From Candidatus Cacconaster merdequi (GTDB lineage: Bacteria > Bacteroidota > Bacteroidia > Bacteroidales > UBA932): 38,330 nt of DNA. Where the stretch lies: NCBI GenBank assembly GCA_018064345.1, contig JAGHVK010000109.1, positions 1 through 38,330 of the forward strand, written 5' to 3'. The notes below the pieces were generated by a model. The model saw only the letters and a list, made by a program, of their open reading frames with translations, was not told the DNA's origin and ran no database searches. Position numbers and translations under genes: made by a program. Every line of letters starts with the position of its first letter. Position 1 is the first letter of the stretch. Shown here in pieces: positions 25,319-34,031 of this stretch.

Positions 25319-26659
25319 CTATTCCATCCTCTTCCTTATCTGTTCTGTTTCCTTTTCGTAACCCGGCTTCCCGAGCAGCGCGAACATATTCTTCTTGTAA
25401 GCTTCCACTCCCGGCTGGTCAAACGGATTGATACCCAACATATAGCCGCTGATGCCGCATACCTTCTCGAAGAAATAGAACATATACCCGAGATTGTACT
25501 CATCGAGCGACTCCACGGCAATCTCGATATTCGGAACACCACCGTCGATATGGGCAAGACGAGTCCCTGTCTGCGCCATCCTGTTGCAGTGGCCCACGCT
25601 CTTTCCTGAAAGATAATTCAGACCGTCCAGATTGTCAGAAGTTTCTTCTATGATAGCATAACGGCGTGTGTTCTTGACAGTTATCATCGTCTCAAAGAGA
25701 TTGCGTTCACCATCCTGGATGTACTGTCCGATTGAATGGAGGTCGGTCGTGCAGGTGACGTAAGCAGGGAAAAGACCCTTGTGGCCTTTCCCTTCGCTCT
25801 CTCCGAAAAGTTGCTTGAGCCATTCGCCGAAATACTGCAGCTTCGGATTGAAACTGCCGAATATCTCTATCTTCTTTCCAGAATCATACAGGGCATTCCT
25901 CATTGCAGCGTAACGCACGGCAGGATTGGACACATCATCCCCTGAGAGTGCAGCTTGAGCATCCTTCGCCCCACGCACCATAGCCTCCACATCGAAACCG
26001 GAAACGGAAACAGGAAGAAGACCGACAGGAGAGAGGACGGAGTATCTTCCACCGACACTGTCATCAATCACGAAACTCCTGTAGCCTTCACTTTCAGAAA
26101 GTATCCTGAGCGCCCCGCGGGACCTGTCAGTCACAGCGACTATCCGGCTTGCAGCCTCCTGCCTGCCGTAGCGCGCCTCAATTGCAGCCTTCACGAAACG
26201 GAAGGCAATGGCAGGTTCGGTGGTGGTACCGCTCTTCGATATGACCACACAGGCCACATTCCTGCACGACATGAGGTCCATGAGTTCGGCAAGGTAGTCT
26301 TCAGAAAGATTATGCCCCGCAAAAACCACGCGAGGCCCTGAGCAGGTATCCTGAAAGTAATCAGTGAAGGTATGGGAAAGTGCCTCCACAGTTGCCTTGG
26401 CACCCAGGTACGAGCCTCCGATACCTATGACAACCACCAGATCCACGGACTTCCCTATCCAATCGTCCACTATTTCGAGATATGCAGAAAGCTGTTCAGA
26501 GTCAATGGAGGACGGAAGATTGTTCCAGCCGAGGAACTCACTTCCTGCACCTGTACCGGATTCGAGGATTTTCTTGGCAGCGACAGCTTTCTCTGTAAAC
26601 TCAGCAAACTTTTCCTTTGTGACAAACTGGCTGCACCCTTCAAGATTGAGTTCAATCAT
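25319..26659 (-). CDS. pgi: Glucose-6-phosphate isomerase
   Basis: 446 residues, the short form found in Bacteroidota and Firmicutes. It interconverts glucose-6-phosphate and fructose-6-phosphate in glycolysis. Sugar-phosphate-binding SIS motifs are clear: VVVIGIGGSYLGAKA, VISKSGTTTEPAIAFR and GGRYSVLSPVGLLP. The catalytic Glu lies in the QLFGESEGKG motif. It is the first gene of an operon whose next genes are addB and addA, an unexpected pairing of central metabolism with break repair. A good promoter lies 65-95 bp upstream of the ATG. Confidence 0.97.
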   Translation of the reverse strand: MIELNLEGCSQFVTKEKFAEFTEKAVAAKKILESGTGAGSEFLGWNNLPSSIDSEQLSAYLEIVDDWIGKSVDLVVVIGIGGSYLGAKATVEALSHTFTDYFQDTCSGPRVVFAGHNLSEDYLAELMDLMSCRNVACVVISKSGTTTEPAIAFRFVKAAIEARYGRQEAASRIVAVTDRSRGALRILSESEGYRSFVIDDSVGGRYSVLSPVGLLPVSVSGFDVEAMVRGAKDAQAALSGDDVSNPAVRYAAMRNALYDSGKKIEIFGSFNPKLQYFGEWLKQLFGESEGKGHKGLFPAYVTCTTDLHSIGQYIQDGERNLFETMITVKNTRRYAIIEETSDNLDGLNYLSGKSVGHCNRMAQTGTRLAHIDGGVPNIEIAVESLDEYNLGYMFYFFEKVCGISGYMLGINPFDQPGVEAYKKNMFALLGKPGYEKETEQIRKRME

Positions 26660-26722
26660 ATCAAACTTCTTAAATATTGGTCCCCGAGGTCACTAAACCT
26701 CAGGAAACCTGATTCCAATCTT

Positions 26723-26754
26723 CAAATTTAGAAAAAAAATGGCTAAATAGCAAG
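26723..26754 (-). promoter_or_regulatory. Predicted promoter of pgi-addB-addA
   Basis: Minus strand: CTTG (26751-26754, one mismatch to TTTG), 20-nt spacer, perfect -7 element TAAATTTG (26723-26730). The leader would be about 57 nt. It sits in the 128-bp gap between rnhA and pgi, so pgi need not depend on pdxA transcription. Confidence 0.6.
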
Positions 26755-26787
26755 AAGATTTCAGGAGGATGATACTGCCGGAGAAAG

Positions 26788-27267
26788 TTACAGCAGACTG
26801 CCGGAATCTGAGGTGCAATACCCGGTATCTTCCTTCAAACCGCTGCCTTGTCCGGCCGCCACCGCCATCCTGTCGCAACGCTCATTTTCAGGGTGACCGT
26901 TGTGGCCTCTTATCCACACGAATCTGACGTGATGCTTCCTGTAAACGGCAAGAAACCTGCGCCACAGGTCCTCGTTGGCCTTTTTCTGAAAATCCTTCCT
27001 TTCCCAACTGAAGACCCATCCCTTTTCGACGGCATCCACAACGTAGGAAGAATCACTCCATATCGTGACATCGGCCCCCTGCCAGCGTATCGCTTCCAGA
27101 GCTGTTATCACGGCAAGCAACTCCATACGGTTGTTTGTGGTGCAGGCGTAACCTTCGGATATGGTTTTCTCAAGGGTTCCACATCTTAGAATGACACCGA
27201 AACCGCCCGGTCCGGGATTACCGGAACAGGCTCCGTCGGTATATACAGAGATAGGCGGGCGTTCCAC
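26788..27267 (-). CDS. rnhA: Ribonuclease HI
   Basis: 159 residues. It cleaves RNA in RNA:DNA hybrids with two metal ions. All four carboxylates are present: Asp11 (YTDGACSGNPGPGG), Glu49 (NNRMELLAV), Asp72 (WSDSSYVV) and Asp132 (ERCDRMA), with the WIRGHNGHPENE loop. The basic protrusion typical of E. coli RNase HI is present (about 81-100). The start codon is GTG at 27267 and shares its first G with the pdxA stop (TAGTG), so coupling is likely. The C-terminal tail after residue 140 is not conserved. Confidence 0.95.
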   Translation of the reverse strand: MERPPISVYTDGACSGNPGPGGFGVILRCGTLEKTISEGYACTTNNRMELLAVITALEAIRWQGADVTIWSDSSYVVDAVEKGWVFSWERKDFQKKANEDLWRRFLAVYRKHHVRFVWIRGHNGHPENERCDRMAVAAGQGSGLKEDTGYCTSDSGSLL

Positions 27268-28349
27268 TATTCAGGAAGGATGGTCCGTTCATATTTAGGG
27301 CCTTCAAACCTGCGGACCTCCATAGGGTTGGCATTCATCTCCCTGTACCTTGCGCGGTTGTCGCAGAAATCTATCGCACTGAAGATTGCGGAAAGCATCG
27401 AACTTGGATTTGCAATCCCCTTGCCTACGATATCATAACCCGTTCCATGGTCCGGAGAGGTACGCACAATCGGAAGACCTGCGGTGAAATTCACACCTGT
27501 ATTGAATGCCAGAGTCTTGAAAGGAATGAGGCCCTGGTCGTGATACATCGCAAGTACGGCATCGAAGCGGTAGTGCATGCAGGTTCCGAAGAAACCGTCC
27601 GGGGAATACGGGCCGAAAGCGGCAATCTTTTCATTGCAGGCAGCTTCGATTGCAGGTATGATGATATCCTGCTCCTCAGTACCCAGAGAGCCGGCATCAC
27701 CGGCGTGCGGGTTAAGTCCCAGAACCGCTATCTTCGGTTTTACGATACCGAAGTCGCGCTTCAGGGAATCGTTCATAAGCCAGAGCTTGCTCAGTATTCC
27801 CTCAACCGTGAGCGCTCCGCTGATCTTTGCTATGGGAAGATGATTGGTTGCGATTCCGATGCGCATATGGTCGGAGCAAAGCAGCATAAGCCCGTCACTC
27901 TTGTCGAACTCCTTGACAAGGTATTCCGTATGGCCCGGGAAAGAGAAACCCGATTTCGATACGGTATGCTTGTTGAAAGGAGCTGTGACGATTGCATCGA
28001 TCAAACCTGCCTTTGCATCCCTGACAGCTGCTTCGAGAGCCATTATCGCTGCCTTCGCACCATCAACCGTAGGCTGACCCGGCTCTATGGCCAGATTGTC
28101 CGGTACGACATTGATGATATTGATGCGTTTCGGCCTGGCATCCGAAGCGGAATTGATTACATTGGTGACTATCTGGTCGTTTTCGGCAAACAGCATCTTC
28201 TTGTATATTCCGAAGAAGCGGGACGAGCCATAGATGACAGGGATGAACGAGTCCAGAATCCTCACGTCCGACAAAGTCTTGATGATAACTTCATATCCGA
28301 TACCGTTCGTATCCCCTTGGGTTATCCCCACTATTCTTTTCTTTCCCAT
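27267..28349 (-). CDS. pdxA: 4-Hydroxythreonine-4-phosphate dehydrogenase
   Basis: 360 residues from MGKKRIVGITQGDTNGIG; the frame is open for 61 more codons upstream, but that part has no family match and would overlap the divergent recG gene. PdxA oxidises 4-hydroxythreonine-4-phosphate in DXP-dependent vitamin B6 synthesis. Metal-binding histidines fall in FPGHTEYL, GLNPHAGDAG and MYHDQGLIPFK, and RTSPDHGTGYDIVGKG closes the active site. Length is close to the family's usual 330-360. It precedes rnhA with a one-base overlap and diverges from recG across 72 bp. pdxJ is not in the window. Confidence 0.95.
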   Translation of the reverse strand: MGKKRIVGITQGDTNGIGYEVIIKTLSDVRILDSFIPVIYGSSRFFGIYKKMLFAENDQIVTNVINSASDARPKRINIINVVPDNLAIEPGQPTVDGAKAAIMALEAAVRDAKAGLIDAIVTAPFNKHTVSKSGFSFPGHTEYLVKEFDKSDGLMLLCSDHMRIGIATNHLPIAKISGALTVEGILSKLWLMNDSLKRDFGIVKPKIAVLGLNPHAGDAGSLGTEEQDIIIPAIEAACNEKIAAFGPYSPDGFFGTCMHYRFDAVLAMYHDQGLIPFKTLAFNTGVNFTAGLPIVRTSPDHGTGYDIVGKGIANPSSMLSAIFSAIDFCDNRARYREMNANPMEVRRFEGPKYERTILPE

Positions 28350-28388
28350 ATCGAGTTCAAATTTTCCGCAAGATACGAAAAATATAAT

Positions 28389-28396
28389 TAGTTTTG
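28389..28396 (+). promoter_or_regulatory. Possible -7 element for recG
   Basis: TAGTTTTG matches TAnnTTTG exactly and lies 25 nt before the recG ATG. No good TTTG is found 19-21 nt upstream, so support is limited to this element. Confidence 0.3.
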
Positions 28397-28421
28397 CAGC
28401 AATAACTTGTTTTGACCTGTA

Positions 28422-30521
28422 ATGAACGTTCTGGACAGCGACATAAAGTATCTGCAAGGCGTCGGACCCCGGAGAGCTGAACTTCTTGAAAGCGAACTGG
28501 GAATACGCACTTTCGGAGATATGCTCCGCCACTTCCCGTTCAGATACGTGGACCGCTCGCGGTTCTACTCAGTCCGCGAGATTGACTCCACCTCCGCATA
28601 CATCCAGCTCAGGGGACGGATTACGGCCATCTCCAAACCGGGGACAGGCAGGACGCTGAGGCTTGTTGCCAGATTCACCGACGGAACAGGCTGCATTGAC
28701 CTCGTCTTCTTCAAGGGGTTGAAATGGATTGAGGACAAGTTGAAAGTCGGGCAGGAGTACATAGTTTTCGGAAAGCCGTCGGTATACAACCGGGAATACA
28801 ATCTGGTTCACCCTGAGATAGAACCCGCCACTGCCGCGAGGATAGACAAGCCGGTTGCCATGACAGGCATCTATTCCAGTACCGAAAAGCTCCACAATGC
28901 AGGAATCACCAACAAGACATTCGAAAAGATGATGTCCGACCTTCTGGACAAGTGTTCAGGACATATCGAAGAAACCCTTCCCGCGCACATCATAAGAGAG
29001 AAGAACCTGGTTCCTCTTGCCGAAGCGTTCCGTACGGTTCATTTTCCTCTTTCACAACAGGCTCTCAACGCCGCCCAGCGCAGGCTCAAATTCGAAGAAC
29101 TGTTCTATCTGCAGCTATCACTGCTGAAGCAGAAACACATCCGTATGAGAGCCTCCAGCGCAGTGGTATTCAAGCGTATAGGGGATAATTTCAACAAGAC
29201 ATACGAAAACCTTCCATTCCCTCTTACCGGAGCTCAGAAGAGAGTGCTGAAAGAGATAAGGGCGGATGTTGCAAGCGGCCTGCAGATGAACAGGCTGCTG
29301 CAAGGTGACGTGGGAAGCGGCAAGACTCTTGTAGCCATACTTGCAGCAATGATGGCGGTGGACAACGGTTATCAGGCGTGCATTATGGCCCCAACCGAAG
29401 TCCTTGCCAACCAGCACTATAACGGCGTGTTCAAATTCATAGGCCATACCGGCGTGAAGGTTGCGCTGCTTACCGGAAGCACAAAGACAAAAGAGAGGGA
29501 GGAGATTCACAGGGGTCTTCTTGACGGCTCGATTGACATCATATTCGGAACCCACGCCCTGATAGAGGACAATGTACAGTTCAGGAATCTGGCTCTGGCA
29601 GTCATAGACGAACAGCACCGGTTCGGCGTCGAACAGCGTTCAAAACTGTGGTCAAAGGCTTCTCTTGCCCCGCATATCCTTGTAATGACCGCCACCCCTA
29701 TCCCACGTACTCTTGCGATGACACTCTACGGTGACCTTGACGTATCCGTACTTGACGAACTGCCTCCGGGACGCAAACCGATAGAGACGGTACATTGGAC
29801 AGAAACACAGCGCGGAATGCTCTACAGTTTCATGAAGAGGCAGATCAAGATGGGACGGCAGGTGTTCATAGTATATCCTCTCATCAAGGAGTCCGAAAAG
29901 ATGGACTATCAGAACCTTCAGGACGGATATATGGCCATCACGGAAGCCTTCCCGGCACCGGAATACGTGACTGCCGTGGTTCACGGGCAGCAGAAGACCG
30001 AAAACAAGGCTTACGATATGGAACTCTTTGCAAGCGGACGGGCGCACATTCTTGTAGCCACATCCGTGATTGAAGTCGGAGTGGACGTTCCGAACGCCTC
30101 GGTTATGGTGATTGAAAGCGCGGAACGATTCGGGCTCAGCCAGTTGCACCAACTGCGCGGAAGAGTGGGACGCGGTGCTGAAAAGAGTTACTGCATACTG
30201 ATGACCGGCTACAGACTCAGCAAGGAGTCAAGACAGAGGATTGACCTGATGTGCTCAACGAACGACGGTTTCGAACTTGCCGAGGCAGACCTCAGGATGC
30301 GCGGTCCGGGGGACTTCGAAGGTACGCGTCAGAGCGGCCTCGCTTTCGACCTCCATATCGCAGACCTCGCCAAGGACTCCCCGATTCTTGAAGAAGCAAG
30401 GCAGCTCGGTCAGAAAATACTGGCCGACGACCCTGACCTTGTCCTGCCAGGGAATGCCCTGTTGAAACGTACACTGGATTCCCTGAAGTTGGAAGTGACT
30501 GATTTCTCGAACATTTCATAA
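28422..30521 (+). CDS. recG: ATP-dependent DNA helicase RecG
   Basis: 699 residues. It remodels stalled forks and Holliday junctions and can unwind R-loops. The N-terminal wedge (about 1-170) contains YLQGVGPRRAELL and an OB fold. The helicase core has Walker A LLQGDVGSGKTLVA, Walker B as DEQHRFG, motif III VMTATPIPRTLAM, motif V SVIEVGVDVPNA and motif VI QLHQLRGRVGRG. The TRG-like C-terminus (RMRGPGDFEGTRQSG) is intact. Length is normal. It is first in a plus-strand run with a CAAX-type protease (17-bp gap) and an NhaC antiporter, and diverges from pdxA-rnhA. Confidence 0.97.
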   Translation: MNVLDSDIKYLQGVGPRRAELLESELGIRTFGDMLRHFPFRYVDRSRFYSVREIDSTSAYIQLRGRITAISKPGTGRTLRLVARFTDGTGCIDLVFFKGLKWIEDKLKVGQEYIVFGKPSVYNREYNLVHPEIEPATAARIDKPVAMTGIYSSTEKLHNAGITNKTFEKMMSDLLDKCSGHIEETLPAHIIREKNLVPLAEAFRTVHFPLSQQALNAAQRRLKFEELFYLQLSLLKQKHIRMRASSAVVFKRIGDNFNKTYENLPFPLTGAQKRVLKEIRADVASGLQMNRLLQGDVGSGKTLVAILAAMMAVDNGYQACIMAPTEVLANQHYNGVFKFIGHTGVKVALLTGSTKTKEREEIHRGLLDGSIDIIFGTHALIEDNVQFRNLALAVIDEQHRFGVEQRSKLWSKASLAPHILVMTATPIPRTLAMTLYGDLDVSVLDELPPGRKPIETVHWTETQRGMLYSFMKRQIKMGRQVFIVYPLIKESEKMDYQNLQDGYMAITEAFPAPEYVTAVVHGQQKTENKAYDMELFASGRAHILVATSVIEVGVDVPNASVMVIESAERFGLSQLHQLRGRVGRGAEKSYCILMTGYRLSKESRQRIDLMCSTNDGFELAEADLRMRGPGDFEGTRQSGLAFDLHIADLAKDSPILEEARQLGQKILADDPDLVLPGNALLKRTLDSLKLEVTDFSNIS

Positions 30522-30538
30522 AAGGAAAGATACGACGT

Positions 30539-31768
30539 ATGGTACAGATTCTGTTTTGGACAATCATAGCAATCGTCATCGCGGAGTTCGCACTGAACAC
30601 CACGCTCACGGTGCTGAACATAAAGTCGTCTAAAGAGCCGGTACCGGAAATACTGGCCGATGTCTACGACAGCAAACAATACGGACGGCAGCAGGCTTAT
30701 TCGATGCAGCGCCGCAAGTTCTCCCTCATAGCCGGCACTTTCAGTACAGCGGTGACACTTGCCATCTTCGCAAGCGGCCTGTTCGCCACCTTTGACGGCG
30801 CCGCCCGCAGCCTCAGCGGCAGCCCGGTTGTCCGGACACTCATATTCTGGGGAATCTTCTACCTGATTTCCTGGCTGATCAACATACCTTTCGACATTTA
30901 CTCAACGTTTGTCATAGAAGAGAGATTCGGCTTCAACAAGACAACCCGCGTGACATTCATCTCGGACCTCTTCAAGGAACTTGCAATGAACCTGCTGATA
31001 CTCGGAACGATACTGTCATTGTGCAACTGGATATATACCCTGACGCCGGATTGCTTCTGGATTTTAGCGTGGGCAGCCATATCCCTTTTCTCCCTATTCA
31101 TCCAGTATTTCTATTCGCAACTCATCGTGCCGCTGTTCAACAGGCAGACACCGCTCCCGGAAGGAGAACTGCGCAGTGCCATAGAGAGTTTTGCCCGGAA
31201 GGTTGATTTCAAGGTCAAGGACATCTATGTGATGGACTCCTCGAAGAGAAGCACTCACGCAAACGCATACTTCACGGGCTTCGGGCGCAGAAAGAGAATC
31301 GTGCTTTACGACACTCTCATCGAACAACTTGACACTGAAGAGATTGTAAGCGTACTCGCTCACGAGGCAGGTCACTGCAAGTACAAACATAACATCATTT
31401 CCACAGCCGCATCTCTCGCCACCACACTCCTGATGCTCTACATCTTCAACCTGGTCATCAGCAGCAATGCGCTCGCAGCGGCAGCTGGAGCGCAGGAGGC
31501 ATCTTTTCACCTCAACCTTGCCATCTTTTCCCTTCTCTATACTCCCGTGAACATTGTGACAGATGTGATTTCAAACATAATCTCCCGCCGTCACGAACGC
31601 CAGGCCGATGAGTTCGCACGCCGCAACGGATTCGGAGAACCTCTGGTGAGAGGCCTCAAGAAACTCTCGGCAAGGAGTCTTGGGAACCTCACACCCCACC
31701 CTTTCACGGTATTTGTAGAATATTCGCACCCTACCCTCAAGCAGCGCGTAGAGGCATTATCCGAATAA
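30539..31768 (+). CDS. M48A (Ste24/CAAX-type) membrane metallopeptidase
   Basis: 409 residues with about six or seven membrane segments. The zinc site is HEAGH (275-279) with the third ligand in ERQADEF (Glu353, Asp357 of the ExxxD motif). The N-terminal Ste24-like domain carries YDSKQYGRQQAYSMQRRKFSL (an Ste24 signature) and FVIEERFGFNKTT. Eukaryotic relatives cleave prenylated CAAX proteins. Bacteria lack those substrates, so a role in membrane-protein quality control is usually proposed. It is 17 bp behind recG and 10 bp ahead of the NhaC-like antiporter. Confidence 0.9.
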   Translation: MVQILFWTIIAIVIAEFALNTTLTVLNIKSSKEPVPEILADVYDSKQYGRQQAYSMQRRKFSLIAGTFSTAVTLAIFASGLFATFDGAARSLSGSPVVRTLIFWGIFYLISWLINIPFDIYSTFVIEERFGFNKTTRVTFISDLFKELAMNLLILGTILSLCNWIYTLTPDCFWILAWAAISLFSLFIQYFYSQLIVPLFNRQTPLPEGELRSAIESFARKVDFKVKDIYVMDSSKRSTHANAYFTGFGRRKRIVLYDTLIEQLDTEEIVSVLAHEAGHCKYKHNIISTAASLATTLLMLYIFNLVISSNALAAAAGAQEASFHLNLAIFSLLYTPVNIVTDVISNIISRRHERQADEFARRNGFGEPLVRGLKKLSARSLGNLTPHPFTVFVEYSHPTLKQRVEALSE

Positions 31769-31778
31769 TCAGCACGTT

Positions 31779-33074
31779 ATGGAAAGAATATCGCATAAAA
31801 AAGGCCTGAAGGCACTCAGCCCGCTGGTCGTATTCCTGCTCACCTACCTCGTATCATCCATCGTGGCCGGGGATTTCTACAAGGTCCCAGTCGCGTCAGC
31901 CTTCCTCGTAGCCTGCATATATGCCGTAATCATTGCGCACGGTACTCTCACCGATAAGATTGAGACCTTCTCTAAAGGTGCCGGCAACAGCAACGTACTG
32001 CTTATGGTGTGGATTTTCATACTGGCGGGAGCATTTGCCGGGACAGCAAGGGACATCGGTGCAATAGACGCTACGGTAGCGGCGACCCTCAATGTAATTC
32101 CATCCAGGATGCTGTATGCCGGTTTCTTCCTGATTGCCTGCTTCATATCTATGTCAATAGGCACAAGTGTCGGAACCATCGTGGCCCTTGTCCCGATTGC
32201 AACCGGCATTGCGCTGCACAGCGGCACGTCCACCGCGATGATGGCCGGAGTCATTGTCGGAGGCTCTTTCTTCGGAGACAACCTCTCATTCATATCGGAC
32301 ACCACCATTGCATCGACCCGTGCCGTGGGCTGCGAAATGCGTGACAAGTTCAAGACAAACATCAAGATAATCCTTCCCGCAGTCATAGCGGTAACGATAC
32401 TCTACCTCATCAAAGGACAGGGCGTCGGGAGCATCCAGGAACATCTTCCCGTAAACTATGTCAAACTTGTACCTTACCTGATTGTCATTGCGCTGGCTCT
32501 TTCCGGGAGAAAAGTCACAGTGGTGCTTACCATCGGCATAGCCGCCAATATGGTCATCGGATTCATTTACGGAGATTTCACCTGGACAGGCTGGCTTGCC
32601 TCGGCAGGAAGCGGAATCGCCGGAATGAACGACCTGATTGTGATAACATTGCTGGCCGGCGGTCTGCTTGAGATAATCCGGCAGGAAGGGGGTCTGGACT
32701 ATATCATCTATCTTCTTACAAGGAGGATTCGCGGCAGGCGGGGTGCCCAGCTGAGCATTGCGGCTCTGGTCTGCCTTGCGAACCTGTGTACGGCCAACAA
32801 CACAATCGCCATCATAACAACCGGAGGCATTGCCAAAGACATAACCGACAGGTTCCACCTGGACCCTCGCCATACGGCAAGCATTCTCGACACATTCTCC
32901 TGCCTCATCCAAGGCATTATCCCATACGGAGCGCAGGTGCTTATGGCAGCCGGCCTTGCCTCAGTATCCCCTACCGAGATACTCCAGTACCTCTACTACC
33001 CAATGCTGATGGGCCTGTGCGCCCTGGCGGCAATCATCATCTGCCCGCCGAAGTCCCGCAGGAAAACAGCGTAG
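31779..33074 (+). CDS. NhaC-family Na+/H+ antiporter
   Basis: 431 residues, about 11-12 hydrophobic segments. Family motifs: FISMSIGTSVGTIVALVPIATGIA, GGSFFGDNLSFISDTTIASTRAVG and, near the C-terminus, NLCTANNTIAIITTGGIAKDI. NhaC-type carriers exchange cytoplasmic sodium for protons, and some family members carry malate/lactate or amino acids instead, so the ion is inferred. It is the last gene of the recG unit and convergent with mntP. Only 32 bp separate the stops, with no clear hairpin. Confidence 0.85.
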   Translation: MERISHKKGLKALSPLVVFLLTYLVSSIVAGDFYKVPVASAFLVACIYAVIIAHGTLTDKIETFSKGAGNSNVLLMVWIFILAGAFAGTARDIGAIDATVAATLNVIPSRMLYAGFFLIACFISMSIGTSVGTIVALVPIATGIALHSGTSTAMMAGVIVGGSFFGDNLSFISDTTIASTRAVGCEMRDKFKTNIKIILPAVIAVTILYLIKGQGVGSIQEHLPVNYVKLVPYLIVIALALSGRKVTVVLTIGIAANMVIGFIYGDFTWTGWLASAGSGIAGMNDLIVITLLAGGLLEIIRQEGGLDYIIYLLTRRIRGRRGAQLSIAALVCLANLCTANNTIAIITTGGIAKDITDRFHLDPRHTASILDTFSCLIQGIIPYGAQVLMAAGLASVSPTEILQYLYYPMLMGLCALAAIIICPPKSRRKTA

Positions 33075-33106
33075 GATACCGGCAGGAGGAACGGCGGCAG
33101 CCATAA

Positions 33107-33682
33107 TTACAAGAAGATTCCTTCAATCCAGATTTTCAGGCCTATCCCGATGAGAATCAGACCGCCGACCAGTTCGGCGGGAAAATGGAAGCGCTTTCCG
33201 GCAAAGACCCCGGCAAGTGTGCCGACAATTGAGAAGAGGAAACTGAATGCTCCGATGACAGACACGGCAAGCCATACAGTCCTGCCCTGACCGATGAAAA
33301 GCAGCCCGGTAGCAAGAGCGTCGATACTGGTGGCGACAGACAGTATAAGTATGGTCCTCAGCCTGTAGTCCACCTCTTTCTCACGGACGGCCTCTTCAGG
33401 ATGACTGCGCTCCGCAAAATGGTCCTTCACCATCTTTCCACCTATGAAGCTCAGGAGAATCAGGGCTATCCACGGCGAAATCCTTCCTATCAAGTCTGTG
33501 AAGCGGATTCCTGCGAAATAACTGATCAGCGGCATAGCGGCCTGAAAAATGCCGAACGACAGAGCCATCGCCAATGCACCGGCCTTATGGAACTTTCCGG
33601 ACGCTATTCCTTTGCTCAGACTCACAGCAAAGCAGTCCATCGCAAGCCCCACTCCCAAAAGAATGATTTCCGTCAATTGCAT
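33107..33682 (-). CDS. mntP: Manganese efflux pump MntP
   Basis: 191 residues from MQLTEIILLGVGLAMDCFAVSLSKG; the frame extends 20 codons upstream, but the hydrophobic start fits the family. Six membrane helices form two inverted halves, each with an acidic motif: GLAMDCFAVS (first half) and SVATSIDALATG (second half), as in MntP. It exports Mn2+ and protects from manganese excess. A TATATTTG element lies just 9-16 bp upstream of this ATG, so the leader may be very short. No yybP-ykoY-like manganese riboswitch could be fitted into the 80 bp upstream. Confidence 0.9.
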   Translation of the reverse strand: MQLTEIILLGVGLAMDCFAVSLSKGIASGKFHKAGALAMALSFGIFQAAMPLISYFAGIRFTDLIGRISPWIALILLSFIGGKMVKDHFAERSHPEEAVREKEVDYRLRTILILSVATSIDALATGLLFIGQGRTVWLAVSVIGAFSFLFSIVGTLAGVFAGKRFHFPAELVGGLILIGIGLKIWIEGIFL

Positions 33683-33719
33683 AACGCCCGCAAATATAGC
33701 AAAATCGAAAGATTTTGTG

Positions 33720-33727
33720 TAAGTTTG
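33720..33727 (+). promoter_or_regulatory. Possible -7 element for the PqqD-like operon
   Basis: TAAGTTTG matches TAnnTTTG exactly and lies 34 nt before the ATG at 33762. No convincing -33 element is present. The predicted start point would be just before the palindrome 33745-33756. Confidence 0.35.
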
Positions 33728-33744
33728 CCGAGTCAAATACATAT

Positions 33745-33756
33745 AGAACCTGTTCT
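33745..33756. promoter_or_regulatory. Palindrome AGAACCTGTTCT before the PqqD-like gene
   Basis: Identical to the 12-mer at 19316-19327 (13 bases match with the preceding T). Here it lies 6-17 bp upstream of the ATG. It may be an operator, or a short leader hairpin. Two copies alone are weak evidence. Confidence 0.35.
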
Positions 33757-33761
33757 ATTTT

Positions 33762-34031
33762 ATGAAACTCAAGGACAATTATACAATAAGGGAAATTGCC
33801 GGAACGGCTGTGATGATGCCGTCATCAGTGGCCGGAAAGGAAGATGTAAGCACGGCGAGCCTCAATTCTTCCGGACTGTGGCTTCTCCACGCCTTGGAAG
33901 GGCGTGAGTTCACCTTCGAAGATGCGGTTGCCCTTATGTGTGAGGAATATGACATTGACAGCGACATGGCTTCGCGGGATGTCAGCAATCTTCTTGGAGC
34001 CTTGAAGGAATGTGGATTCATAGATGAATGA
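33762..34031 (+). CDS. PqqD-like peptide chaperone
   Basis: 89 residues. It matches the PqqD fold: beta N-terminus (YTIREIAGTAVMMP), NSSGLWLLHALEG turn, then two helices (FTFEDAVALMCEEYDID and ASRDVSNLLGALKECGFID). PqqD-type proteins bind precursor peptides and present them to modifying enzymes. In Bacteroidota, stand-alone copies often sit beside a nucleotidyltransferase-like gene, as here (8-bp overlap with 34024-35004). No radical SAM enzyme, protease or small precursor gene is visible nearby, so the client is unknown. Confidence 0.8.
   Translation: MKLKDNYTIREIAGTAVMMPSSVAGKEDVSTASLNSSGLWLLHALEGREFTFEDAVALMCEEYDIDSDMASRDVSNLLGALKECGFIDE

Noticed and set aside
27447-28391. 314-codon plus-strand frame opposite pdxA
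   Set aside because: Antisense shadow with arginine/cysteine-rich composition and no recognisable domain.
28350-28532. 61-residue N-terminal extension of PdxA
   Set aside because: It overlaps the divergent recG start; MGKKRIVGITQGD is the normal PdxA N-terminus.
33683-33742. 20-residue extension of MntP
   Set aside because: The hydrophobic MQLTEIILL start fits the family, and the extension would cover the promoter region of the divergent gene.
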